5,352 bases of DNA from the NCBI GenBank assembly GCA_015485845.1, contig WFSU01000142.1, positions 1 through 5,352 of the forward strand, read 5' to 3'. This document shows positions 1 through 5,352 of the stretch, one piece after another. The number at the start of each line of letters is the position of its first letter. Within the stretch, counting starts at the first letter, position 1. Origin of the DNA: Nitratifractor sp. GTDB taxonomy: Bacteria > Campylobacterota > Campylobacteria > Campylobacterales > Sulfurovaceae. The notes beneath the pieces are model-generated. The model had not been told where the DNA came from. It searched no databases and saw nothing but the letters and a program-made list of their open reading frames with translations. The translations under genes and the position numbers were made by a program.

Positions 1-79
1 AAAATACCTTCTGAATTTCATGCATCGCTACCTTGACGACAACCAAACGGCAATGACCTGCATGAAGCCTTCCCGATAG
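1..79 (+). CDS. Possible C-terminal end of an unidentified convergent gene (partial)
   Basis: The plus-strand frame beginning at base 2 is open from the window edge to a TAG at 77-79 and gives 25 residues. They include the stretch YLLNFMHRYLDDNQ and end in KPSR. The other two plus-strand frames close within about 36 bases. The composition looks protein-like (aromatic and charged residues in a helix-like pattern), and a gene ending here would be convergent with amiA, leaving 42 bases with a hairpin between the two stop codons, a common arrangement. I do not recognise the protein. An open run of 25 codons can easily arise by chance, and the opposite strand is also open in register over this stretch, although it has no convincing start. 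The call is tentative and needs the sequence to the left of the window. Confidence 0.33.
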   Translation, partial: KYLLNFMHRYLDDNQTAMTCMKPSR

Positions 80-87
80 CTTTTAGG

Positions 88-111
88 AAAAGAGCTGGGG
101 ATTTATCCCCA
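88..111 (-). terminator. Weak candidate intrinsic terminator after amiA
   Basis: Read on the minus strand, the stem TGGGGA / TCCCCA (111-106 and 101-96) closes a 4-base loop, TAAA. It starts 10 bases after the amiA stop codon and is followed by AGCTCTTTTCC. The stem is short but GC-rich. The T tract is interrupted and starts a few bases late, so this is a weak terminator at best. The plus-strand side has no T tract after the stem (ATAAGAC), so it would serve mainly the minus-strand operon. The position between two apparently convergent genes supports the call. Confidence 0.4.
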
Positions 112-121
112 TAAGACTACC

Positions 122-1327
122 CTACTCCATCTCCCGCTCACGATTCCGCAGATAATTGGCGATCCCCTCGGCGATCCCTTTGGCCAGGAGATCCTGATAG
201 TGGGCATTAAAAAGACGTTTGCGCTCCATGGGGTTGGAGATGTAGCCGGTCTCGACGAGGACAGCGGGCATTTCCGCACCTACGAGTACCCAGAACGGAG
301 CCGGACGTACACCGCCGTCCTGCACATCCCGGTAATGTTTGCGAAGGTTGCCGAGGATGTGGCGCTGGACGTCGATGGCAAGTTTGTTGGAGAGGACGAT
401 CTTGGGGCCGGTCATGACGGCATTGAGGATGACATTTTTGCTCAGGCGGTCACTCCGCTTGAGGACGACACTGTTTTCCCGGGCGGCTACCCGCTTGGCA
501 CGATCGCTGCGTGTCGTCTGGAGGAAGAAGGTCTCCACCCCGTGACGGGAACGCTTCTGGCTTTTGCCGATCGCATTGGCGTGGATCGAGACGAAAACAT
601 CACCATGTTTACGGTTGGCATAGCGGGTACGGTTGCTCAAACGGACGAAACGATCCGAGCTGCGGGTCATGATCACGTGAAAACCCATCCTTTTCAAATG
701 GCGCCGCAGCCGTCGGGCAATCTGGAGTACCGCATCCTTCTCCCGGCGATGACCGCCGATTGCCCCCGTGTCGTGCCCTCCGTGACCCGGATCGAGGATG
801 ACCGTGTAGCGATGGCGGGGTAACGGTACGGCAACGGGTACCGGATGCGTTTTGGATGCAGAAGTCGGGCGCTGGATCGCGGAATGCTTACGGGAGGAAC
901 GTGCAGGCTTTGTCACCCTCTTCGCAGAAGTACCCACCGTCGCAAAGAGCGAACGCACCCCAGCATGCGGCAAACGAATGGCACACACCTTTTCCGAACG
1001 GTTCCCGTAGGACATCCCGTATGCCTGCTGCGTCTCGATCACCACCCGCACGGTGTAGGGACGGTACTGTGAAATCCGAAACGATGTCACCCCGGCATGG
1101 TGGAGCCCAAGCGGGACACGGGACGACCCGAGACGTACCCCGCGCAGATCAAACACATACCGAGTCGACCCGTTCCGGCCCAAATGAAAGCTGTGGATCG
1201 CCTGAGGATTAAAATACTGAGAGAAGGTCAGAAGAAGGGCGTCACCTTTGACAACCGCATGCTGTAGTGTATTGGCAGACACCAAGACACTTCCCAGCAA
1301 CACGATCAGTGCAAACAAGCGGCGCAT
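122..1327 (-). CDS. amiA: N-acetylmuramoyl-L-alanine amidase AmiA (AMIN plus Amidase_3), exported
   Basis: This is a zinc-dependent periplasmic amidase that cuts the bond between N-acetylmuramic acid and the stem peptide, needed to split septal peptidoglycan at cell separation. Residues 1-18 form a signal peptide (MRRLF, hydrophobic core, VSA before Asn19). Residues 19-120 fit a beta-rich AMIN-type domain for wall or septum targeting. Residues 131-172 are a low-complexity basic, Ser/Pro-rich linker. The Amidase_3 domain runs from 173 to about 395. It has DPGHGG (179-184, Zn ligand His182), REKD (Glu196), SIHANA (247-252, His249) and VLVETGYISNP (356-366, catalytic Glu359), so the active site is complete. 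A helical stretch at about 275-320 resembles the autoinhibitory insert of E. coli AmiB/AmiC. At 401 residues it is close to H. pylori AmiA and lacks LysM or SH3 repeats. It is the last gene of the minus-strand block, 7 bases after fabX. The ATG at 1327 is supported by the signal peptide and a GGGGAGG upstream, though the spacing is long. Confidence 0.94.
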   Translation of the reverse strand: MRRLFALIVLLGSVLVSANTLQHAVVKGDALLLTFSQYFNPQAIHSFHLGRNGSTRYVFDLRGVRLGSSRVPLGLHHAGVTSFRISQYRPYTVRVVIETQQAYGMSYGNRSEKVCAIRLPHAGVRSLFATVGTSAKRVTKPARSSRKHSAIQRPTSASKTHPVPVAVPLPRHRYTVILDPGHGGHDTGAIGGHRREKDAVLQIARRLRRHLKRMGFHVIMTRSSDRFVRLSNRTRYANRKHGDVFVSIHANAIGKSQKRSRHGVETFFLQTTRSDRAKRVAARENSVVLKRSDRLSKNVILNAVMTGPKIVLSNKLAIDVQRHILGNLRKHYRDVQDGGVRPAPFWVLVGAEMPAVLVETGYISNPMERKRLFNAHYQDLLAKGIAEGIANYLRNREREME

Positions 1328-1346
1328 GTAGCGGCTACGCCTCCCC
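1328..1346 (-). promoter_or_regulatory. Ribosome binding region of amiA with inverted repeat in the spacer
   Basis: On the minus strand a strong Shine-Dalgarno sequence, GGGGAGG (1346-1340), is separated from the amiA ATG by 12 bases, longer than the usual 5-9. All but one of those bases form the perfect inverted repeat GTAGC-C-GCTAC (1338-1328), which includes the fabX stop codon TAG (1337-1335). As RNA it could form only a small 4-bp stem with a 3-base loop. Folding would bring the Shine-Dalgarno and the start codon closer together. Termination of fabX and initiation of amiA therefore happen within one ribosome footprint, which favours translational coupling. Confidence 0.6.
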
Positions 1347-2432
1347 GTTCATGAGTTTGTCCATCAATTCATGAACGCTGATGATTTCGTTGAGGCGGTA
1401 ACCATTTGAACCAGTAAAGAAAAGTCCTGTTTCTTCTTTGCCATCGTATGCATCGCTCAAGCGATCCGCGATGCAATACCCAACAGCTTTGGCTTCTTCC
1501 CCCCGATGGCATGGCCAAACACAGTTAGAAATACAGGCGATTTTTGGCGCGGTGCCTTCGGCAACCATTGTTTGTAGATTGGTTTGAACGCTTCGGGCGG
1601 GATATCCGACCGGCGATTTGACCAGCTTGATGGTCTCCTCAGTCGAATTGAGAATCACTTGCTTGAACGTATCGCTCGCATCACATTCATGCGTGCCGAT
1701 AAAGCGGGTACCCATCTGCACACCATCGGCTCCGAGTTCCATCATGCGTGTAATATCATCATGGTCCCAAACCCCCCCGGCAGCGATAACGGGAATATTC
1801 CCCCATTTCTCAGCCTCTTCGACCACCGGAGGAAGAATCTGCTCAAGTTGATTCTCCGGCAGGAAACACTCATCACGCTTAAATCCCTGATGCCCTCCAC
1901 TGAGCGGCCCCTCGACGATCACGGCATCGGGCAATCGCCCGTGGGTTTTTTCCCAGCGGCGGCAGAGGATCCGCAGGGCTTTGGCCGTCGAGACGATAGG
2001 CACAAGCGCGACATCGGGGTAGTCTTTGGCCGCCTCAGGCATCGTAAGCGGTAATCCGGCACCGGTGATGATGATGTTTGCCCCCGCATCACAGGCATCC
2101 CGGACGATCCGGTCGTAGTCGTTCATCGCGTAAAGGATGTTGCACGCCAACGGAGCATCACCGCAAATCTTGCGTGCATTGTCAAAGATTTTGAACAGGG
2201 CTTTACGGGAGTAGAAGTTTTCCGCTTCGTACGGACGACCGTCGGCCATCAGTTTGTCCGCGTAGGCACGGTTCTCGTAAATACCGGTTCCCACGGAACT
2301 GATCACCCCGAGACCCCCTTCACGGCTCACAGTACCGGCGAGCTGATCCCAGGAGACGCCCACACCCATCCCTCCCTGGATGATCGGCTTCTCGATCGTA
2401 TACTTCCCGACGGTGAATCCTGAAAATGCCAT
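1335..2432 (-). CDS. fabX: FabX-type acyl-ACP dehydrogenase/isomerase (NMO-family flavoprotein with Fe-S cysteines)
   Basis: By family and synteny this is the ortholog of H. pylori HP0773 (FabX). That enzyme oxidises decanoyl-ACP to trans-2-decenoyl-ACP and isomerises it to cis-3-decenoyl-ACP, supplying unsaturated fatty acids by a backtracking route without FabA. It is an FMN TIM-barrel protein of the nitronate monooxygenase family. Visible here are PIIQGGMGVGVS (16-27), GAGLP (124-128), EGPLSGGHQGF (174-184, with His181 matching the active-site His182 of HP0773 within one residue), AAGGVWD (217-223) and GADGVQMGTRF (234-244) for phosphate binding. Near the C terminus Cys300, Cys304 and Cys308 (CX3CX3C) plus Cys320 match the ligands expected for the [4Fe-4S] cluster reported in H. 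pylori FabX. There is no signal peptide, so it should be cytosolic. It starts 4 bases after tyrS; AGGG at 2443-2440, inside the tyrS stop region, gives 7-base spacing to ATG. A generic nitronate monooxygenase or a FabK-like enoyl reductase is the alternative, but the cysteines and synteny favour FabX. Confidence 0.88.
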   Translation of the reverse strand: MAFSGFTVGKYTIEKPIIQGGMGVGVSWDQLAGTVSREGGLGVISSVGTGIYENRAYADKLMADGRPYEAENFYSRKALFKIFDNARKICGDAPLACNILYAMNDYDRIVRDACDAGANIIITGAGLPLTMPEAAKDYPDVALVPIVSTAKALRILCRRWEKTHGRLPDAVIVEGPLSGGHQGFKRDECFLPENQLEQILPPVVEEAEKWGNIPVIAAGGVWDHDDITRMMELGADGVQMGTRFIGTHECDASDTFKQVILNSTEETIKLVKSPVGYPARSVQTNLQTMVAEGTAPKIACISNCVWPCHRGEEAKAVGYCIADRLSDAYDGKEETGLFFTGSNGYRLNEIISVHELMDKLMNGEA

Positions 2433-2449
2433 GCTGTTACCCTACCTTT
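2433..2449 (-). promoter_or_regulatory. Ribosome binding site of fabX inside the end of tyrS
   Basis: On the minus strand the last tyrS codons and its TAA stop supply AAAGG (2449-2445) and AGGG (2443-2440), 12 and 7 bases before the fabX ATG at 2432. Only 4 bases separate the tyrS stop from the fabX start. No room remains for a separate promoter between the genes, so fabX translation is probably coupled to tyrS. Confidence 0.6.
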
Positions 2450-3639
2450 ACTTTTGCGAATTTCCGCTTGCCCACCTGGAGGATATACTCTCCGGCCTCA
2501 AGATTCAGCTTGATATCCCCAATCTTTTTCTGATCGATGCTGACGGCATTTTGCTGGATGTCCCGGCGGGCCTGAGACGTCGAGGGCTCGAGCCCGGCAT
2601 CGACGAGAGCTTTGCAGATCCAGATTCCCTCTTCGGCTGCAAACTCCGGAATGTCTGTGGGGAGCTGGTTGCCGGCGAAGACCTTGTCAAATTCTGTCTG
2701 GGCACCTTTGGCAGCTGTCTCATCGTGGAAGCGGGCAGTCAGCTCATGGGCAAGCATCTCTTTGACTTTCTTGGGGTGAAATTCCCCACCTTCCACACCC
2801 CGCTTGAGCTCAGCGATCTCCGTCAACGACCGGTCACTCAGCAGTTCGTAGTAGCGCCACATCAGCTCATCCGAGATTGAAAGGACTTTGGCATAGATCG
2901 TATTGGCCTCTTCAGCAATCCCAATGTAGTTGCCCAGCGATTTGGACATCTTCTGCACACCGTCAAGCCCCTCGAGGATGGGCATCATGAGCACCGCCTG
3001 TTCCTTGCCGACATTGTAATTGCGCTGGAGGTGACGTCCCATCAGGAGGTTGAACTTCTGATCCGTACCCCCCAGCTCGATATCACATTCCATCGCCACA
3101 CTGTCATACCCCTGGAGAAGCGGATAGAGGAACTCCGAGACGGCAATGCTCTGTCCGGCTTTGTACCGTTTTTCGAAGTCATCCCGCTCGAGCATCCGGG
3201 CGACGTTGTACTGGGTGGTGAGCTGAATCATCCCATCGGCACCAAGAGCATCGAGCCAGGTGGAGTTGAACATCAACTCTGTTTTGCCCGGGTCGAGGAT
3301 TTTGAAGGCTTGTTCCTGGTACGTTTTGGCGTTTTCTTTGACGGTGTCACGGTCCAGGACTTTGCGGGTCTCATTCTTGCCGGTGGGATCGCCGATCATG
3401 GCCGTGAAATCCCCGATCAGAAGCTGAACAATCGCTCCGTGCTTCTGAAAAACCGACAGTTTCTGCAGGATCACCGTGTGCCCGAGATGCAAATCGGGAG
3501 CCGTGGGGTCAAGACCCAGTTTGACCCGATACGTTTCCCCTTCGTTGTAGTACCGTGTCACCAGTGTCTCGATCCGTTCCAAATCGATGATCTCAGCGGT
3601 ACCCCGCTCGATCTCCGCCATTGCTTTGGCTATTCCCAT
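2437..3639 (-). CDS. tyrS: Tyrosine--tRNA ligase (class I, TyrZ-like)
   Basis: Cytosolic enzyme that activates tyrosine with ATP and loads it on tRNA-Tyr. The class I signatures are intact: HLGHT at 51-55 (the HIGH motif, after LDPTAPDL) and KMSKS at 230-234. Between them lie GDFTAMIGDPTGK (76-88), SEFLYPLLQGYD (168-179) and the tyrosine-pocket segment ELGGTDQKFN (188-197). The anticodon-binding helical part follows, and a C-terminal S4 RNA-binding domain occupies about 338-398 (TSQARRDIQQNAV, then VGKRKFAKV). The length, 400 residues, is normal. HLGHT and the wording of the motifs place it with the second bacterial TyrRS group (TyrZ type), which is the one found in Campylobacterota. The ATG at 3639 is confirmed by AGGAG five bases upstream. 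It lies 21 bases after spoT and 4 bases before fabX. No T-box leader is visible. No missing residue or frameshift was seen. Confidence 0.98.
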   Translation of the reverse strand: MGIAKAMAEIERGTAEIIDLERIETLVTRYYNEGETYRVKLGLDPTAPDLHLGHTVILQKLSVFQKHGAIVQLLIGDFTAMIGDPTGKNETRKVLDRDTVKENAKTYQEQAFKILDPGKTELMFNSTWLDALGADGMIQLTTQYNVARMLERDDFEKRYKAGQSIAVSEFLYPLLQGYDSVAMECDIELGGTDQKFNLLMGRHLQRNYNVGKEQAVLMMPILEGLDGVQKMSKSLGNYIGIAEEANTIYAKVLSISDELMWRYYELLSDRSLTEIAELKRGVEGGEFHPKKVKEMLAHELTARFHDETAAKGAQTEFDKVFAGNQLPTDIPEFAAEEGIWICKALVDAGLEPSTSQARRDIQQNAVSIDQKKIGDIKLNLEAGEYILQVGKRKFAKVKVG

Positions 3640-3650
3640 GTTTGCTCCTG
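3640..3650 (-). promoter_or_regulatory. Ribosome binding site of tyrS
   Basis: CAGGAG on the minus strand (3650-3645), followed by the 5-base spacer CAAAC and the ATG at 3639-3637. This is a near-ideal Shine-Dalgarno and fixes the tyrS start. It sits in the 21-base gap after the spoT TAA (3663-3661), too short a gap to hold a full promoter of its own. Confidence 0.75.
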
Positions 3651-3660
3651 ATTCATCATT

Positions 3661-5352
3661 TTATTTGTTGTACGCATCATCGAGTGCTACGATTTCAATC
3701 ACTTTGAATTTACCGGAAAGCTCCTGCCGGATCTCATGACGGCTCTTGGCCTCCGATTCAATCTCGAGCTTGCAGAACTCCGCGCTTTCGCTGCTTTTGA
3801 TCCCCAGCTCGATGCTGTTGACATTAAGATCCATTTTGGTGATCTTGTTCAACAGTTCGGACAGGGCACCCTTTTGATTCTGGAGACTGATGATCAGACG
3901 GTAGCGGGAGACTTTGCTTTCATTCCATGCCACGAAGAGCATCGGATCTCCCCGCTCGATCTTCTCATAGGCTTTCAGGCACAATTTGTGGTGTATAATA
4001 GCTTGGTTATCCTTATAAAAGGCTACAATCTCATCCCCGATTTTGGGATGACAACAGTAGTCAAATTCTACCCCATTAAGGGTTTTGTTGGTGTAAAAAA
4101 GGAAATGGTCAATCTGCCGCTCCGTGGGGCGTTTATACCCTTTTTTGAGCAATTCCCAGAAGCGGACGATTTTGATGTCGGCGGCTTTGGCAATGCGGGA
4201 GATTTTCTCCTTGAGGTTGTCGAGCCGCTCCGGCACGCGAAAAACCGATTGGTTCGCTCCTGCCCGTTCGAGGATCCGGGTGATCGCCGCCGGTTTACGG
4301 TTGAAAATGGTCGCCAGGATATTGTACGCGCTCTGCTCATCCACCTTCCGCAGCCATTGACGGCACTGACTTCGGATACCGTCTTTGGCCTTGGATGTCT
4401 TGACCGTGTCCGCCCAGGAACAATGCAGTCGTGGCGTACCATCGGTGACAATCCGAACAATATCTCCGTTTTTGAGAATCGTCAGAAGCGAAGATTTCTC
4501 TTTGTTGATGAGCGCTTCGGTTGCCCGATCCCCGATTTCGGAATGAATAGCATAGGCAAAATCGAGCGCCACGGCATCTTTAGGGAGCGTATAATAGTCC
4601 CCTTTGGGAGAAAAGACCGTAATATCTTCACTGTAAAGATCACTCTTGGCCAACTCATAAAACTCTTCGATCGATTCGTTCTGGTAGTGGAGACTTTTGA
4701 GCCATTCGAGGTTGATTTGACTGATCCCCTCTTTGTACTTCCAGTGGGCGGCCACTCCATACTCGGCCAGTTGGTGCATCTGGCGGGTTCGGATTTGTGC
4801 TTCTACAATCCCGTCATCACTGAAAAGGGTCGTGTGGATGGTGCGGTAGCCGTTCTCTTTGGGGAGGGCAATGTAGTCTTTGAAGCGGGAGATAAGCGGA
4901 GTGTATTCCAAGTGCAGCGCCCCCAGGATTTCGTAGCACTCGAGTGGCTCTTTCGTGATGATTCGGATCGCCAGCAGGTCGAGTACCTCCTCGATACTGA
5001 TCCCCTTCCGGTGCATTTTGAGATAAATGGAGTAGTAGTGTTTGACCCGTCCGACTACTTCGAACTCTTCCCAATGATACCCTGCCTGGTGCAGGGTATT
5101 TTTGACACTTTCTATAAATGCATTGAGTTTGAAATGGAGATTCTGGTCGTGGGATCGGATGTAGTCATCGATCGCCTTATAATCCTCGGGATAGATGTAT
5201 CTGAAACTCAGATCCTCGAGGTAATTCTTGATTTTGGAGATCCCCAGACGATGGGCGATGGGGGCGTAGACGACCAGCGTTTCTTCCGAGATACGAAGTT
5301 GCTTGGCGGGAGAGAGGGCATCGAGGGTGAGCATGTTGTGGAGACGGTCACA
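3661..5352 (-). CDS. spoT: Bifunctional (p)ppGpp synthetase/hydrolase SpoT/Rel, N terminus cut by window edge
   Basis: Makes and degrades the alarmone (p)ppGpp. The frame is open to the window edge; 563 residues are present (numbered here from the codon at 5350-5352). They begin with CDRLHNM, the end of the HD hydrolase domain; Asp2 and Asn6 match metal-site Asp144 and Asn148 of the S. equisimilis Rel. The synthetase domain has GRVKHYYSI (Gly101, Arg102), DLLAIRI (Asp125), RFKD (156-159), NGYRTIHTT (Tyr169) and VEAQIRT (Glu184). Spacings agree with the S. equisimilis catalytic residues. RFKD is the basic RXKD form typical of bifunctional enzymes, not the acidic form of RelA. A TGS domain follows (about 244-303, VFSPKGD to KNGDIV), then a helical region, a CC...H...C zinc-finger-like domain (Cys433, Cys434, His454, Cys458) and a C-terminal ACT domain (about 484-555). 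Perhaps 160-200 N-terminal residues are missing, judging by family length. It heads the visible minus-strand block, 21 bases before tyrS; its promoter is outside the window. Confidence 0.97.
   Translation of the reverse strand, partial: CDRLHNMLTLDALSPAKQLRISEETLVVYAPIAHRLGISKIKNYLEDLSFRYIYPEDYKAIDDYIRSHDQNLHFKLNAFIESVKNTLHQAGYHWEEFEVVGRVKHYYSIYLKMHRKGISIEEVLDLLAIRIITKEPLECYEILGALHLEYTPLISRFKDYIALPKENGYRTIHTTLFSDDGIVEAQIRTRQMHQLAEYGVAAHWKYKEGISQINLEWLKSLHYQNESIEEFYELAKSDLYSEDITVFSPKGDYYTLPKDAVALDFAYAIHSEIGDRATEALINKEKSSLLTILKNGDIVRIVTDGTPRLHCSWADTVKTSKAKDGIRSQCRQWLRKVDEQSAYNILATIFNRKPAAITRILERAGANQSVFRVPERLDNLKEKISRIAKAADIKIVRFWELLKKGYKRPTERQIDHFLFYTNKTLNGVEFDYCCHPKIGDEIVAFYKDNQAIIHHKLCLKAYEKIERGDPMLFVAWNESKVSRYRLIISLQNQKGALSELLNKITKMDLNVNSIELGIKSSESAEFCKLEIESEAKSRHEIRQELSGKFKVIEIVALDDAYNK
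3994..3999 (+). promoter_or_regulatory. TATAAT hexamer antisense to spoT (possible -10 box)
   Basis: A perfect TATAAT preceded by TG lies on the plus strand inside spoT, pointing against the gene. No good -35 hexamer is found 16-18 bases upstream (GCTTTC is there). Campylobacterota promoters often lack a clear -35 box, so this does not exclude activity. The same bases encode AIIHH of the zinc-finger-like domain, so the match may come from codon choice alone. Confidence 0.2.
5077..5103 (+). repeat. Perfect 9-bp inverted repeat with T5 tail, inside spoT, antisense direction
   Basis: ATACCCTGC (5077-5085) and GCAGGGTAT (5091-5099) are exact reverse complements around the 5-base loop CTGGT. On the plus strand, positions 5099-5103 are all T, counting the last base of the stem. 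This is the layout of an intrinsic terminator, but for a transcript running antisense to spoT. In the spoT mRNA the same hairpin would be preceded by A residues. It encodes the residues around HQAGYHW between the hydrolase and synthetase domains. Whether it acts as a terminator is unknown. Confidence 0.35.

Noticed and set aside
2..82. Minus-strand open frame in the left-edge bases
   Set aside because: It has a TAA just upstream and no ATG until near the window edge, and it would begin directly after the candidate terminator; the plus-strand frame looks more protein-like.
200..823. Long plus-strand open frame (207 residues) opposite amiA
   Set aside because: It lies wholly within a gene with complete amidase motifs on the other strand. 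No known motif is visible in its translation; the frame is a by-product of the G+C-rich codons of amiA.
845..1212. Two overlapping plus-strand frames opposite the AMIN and linker part of amiA
   Set aside because: The translations are rich in Arg, His, Ser and Pro with no domain pattern, and the sense frame is clearly coding.
1584..2054. Plus-strand frame of 156 residues opposite fabX
   Set aside because: Antisense to the conserved FMN-binding region; no recognisable motif and no independent evidence for a gene.
2380..2880. Plus-strand frame spanning the fabX-tyrS junction
   Set aside because: It covers the start of fabX and the end of tyrS on the opposite strand, both of which are firmly supported; no motif is seen.
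3031..3651. Plus-strand frame of 206 residues opposite tyrS
   Set aside because: It mirrors the codons of a highly conserved synthetase; the translation shows no family features.
4068..5074. Other-frame minus-strand readings of 85-130 residues inside spoT
   Set aside because: They overlap the intact synthetase, TGS and downstream frame of spoT. spoT itself shows no frameshift that would call for them.
5332..5334. The ATG at 5334 as start of spoT
   Set aside because: The frame continues upstream to the window edge as CDRLHN, which joins this Met to form the conserved DRLHNM motif of the HD domain. It is an internal Met of a truncated gene.
1..5352. tRNA, rRNA, CRISPR array, insertion sequence or attachment site
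   Set aside because: Looked for by eye on both strands. No cloverleaf, spaced direct repeats, transposase motifs or terminal repeats were seen, and nearly every base is within a conserved gene.

Overview
The window most likely comes from a Campylobacterota (Epsilonproteobacteria) chromosome. The main evidence is gene content and order. Four genes lie head to tail on the minus strand, in transcription order spoT, tyrS, fabX (the flavoprotein of the nitronate monooxygenase family) and amiA (N-acetylmuramoyl-L-alanine amidase). From memory, the same order occurs in Helicobacter pylori (HP0775, HP0774, HP0773, HP0772) and Campylobacter jejuni (Cj1272c, Cj1271c, Cj1270c, Cj1269c), where rpoZ and pyrH lie just upstream of spoT. 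By eye the base composition is about half G+C, well above the pathogenic Campylobacter and Helicobacter. This suggests a free-living relative (for example a Sulfurovum- or Nitratifractor-type lineage), but the genus is inference.

Layout, in the direction of transcription (high to low coordinates). Positions 5352-3661 hold the C-terminal three quarters or so of a bifunctional (p)ppGpp synthetase/hydrolase, cut by the window edge. After 21 bases comes tyrS (3639-2437), after 4 bases fabX (2432-1335), and after 7 bases amiA (1327-122). A short GC-rich hairpin with a weak T tract at about 88-111 follows amiA and may end the transcript. The first 79 bases may hold the tail of a convergent plus-strand gene. 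No other gene, RNA gene, mobile element or CRISPR array was seen, and no gap exceeds 50 bases.

How the genes fit together. The tight spacing and the Shine-Dalgarno sequences placed in or next to the preceding gene point to one co-transcribed growth-control unit: stringent-response signalling (spoT), tRNA charging (tyrS), unsaturated fatty acid synthesis (fabX) and septal peptidoglycan cleavage (amiA). The most notable protein is FabX. It carries the CX3CX3C...C cysteine set expected for the unusual [4Fe-4S] cluster described in H. pylori FabX, and the active-site His of that enzyme. Calling it a plain nitronate monooxygenase would probably give the wrong function.

No clearly undescribed system was found. 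Smaller points of interest are an inverted repeat that exactly fills the gap between ribosome binding site and start codon of amiA, and, inside spoT on the antisense strand, a perfect -10 hexamer and a terminator-like hairpin.
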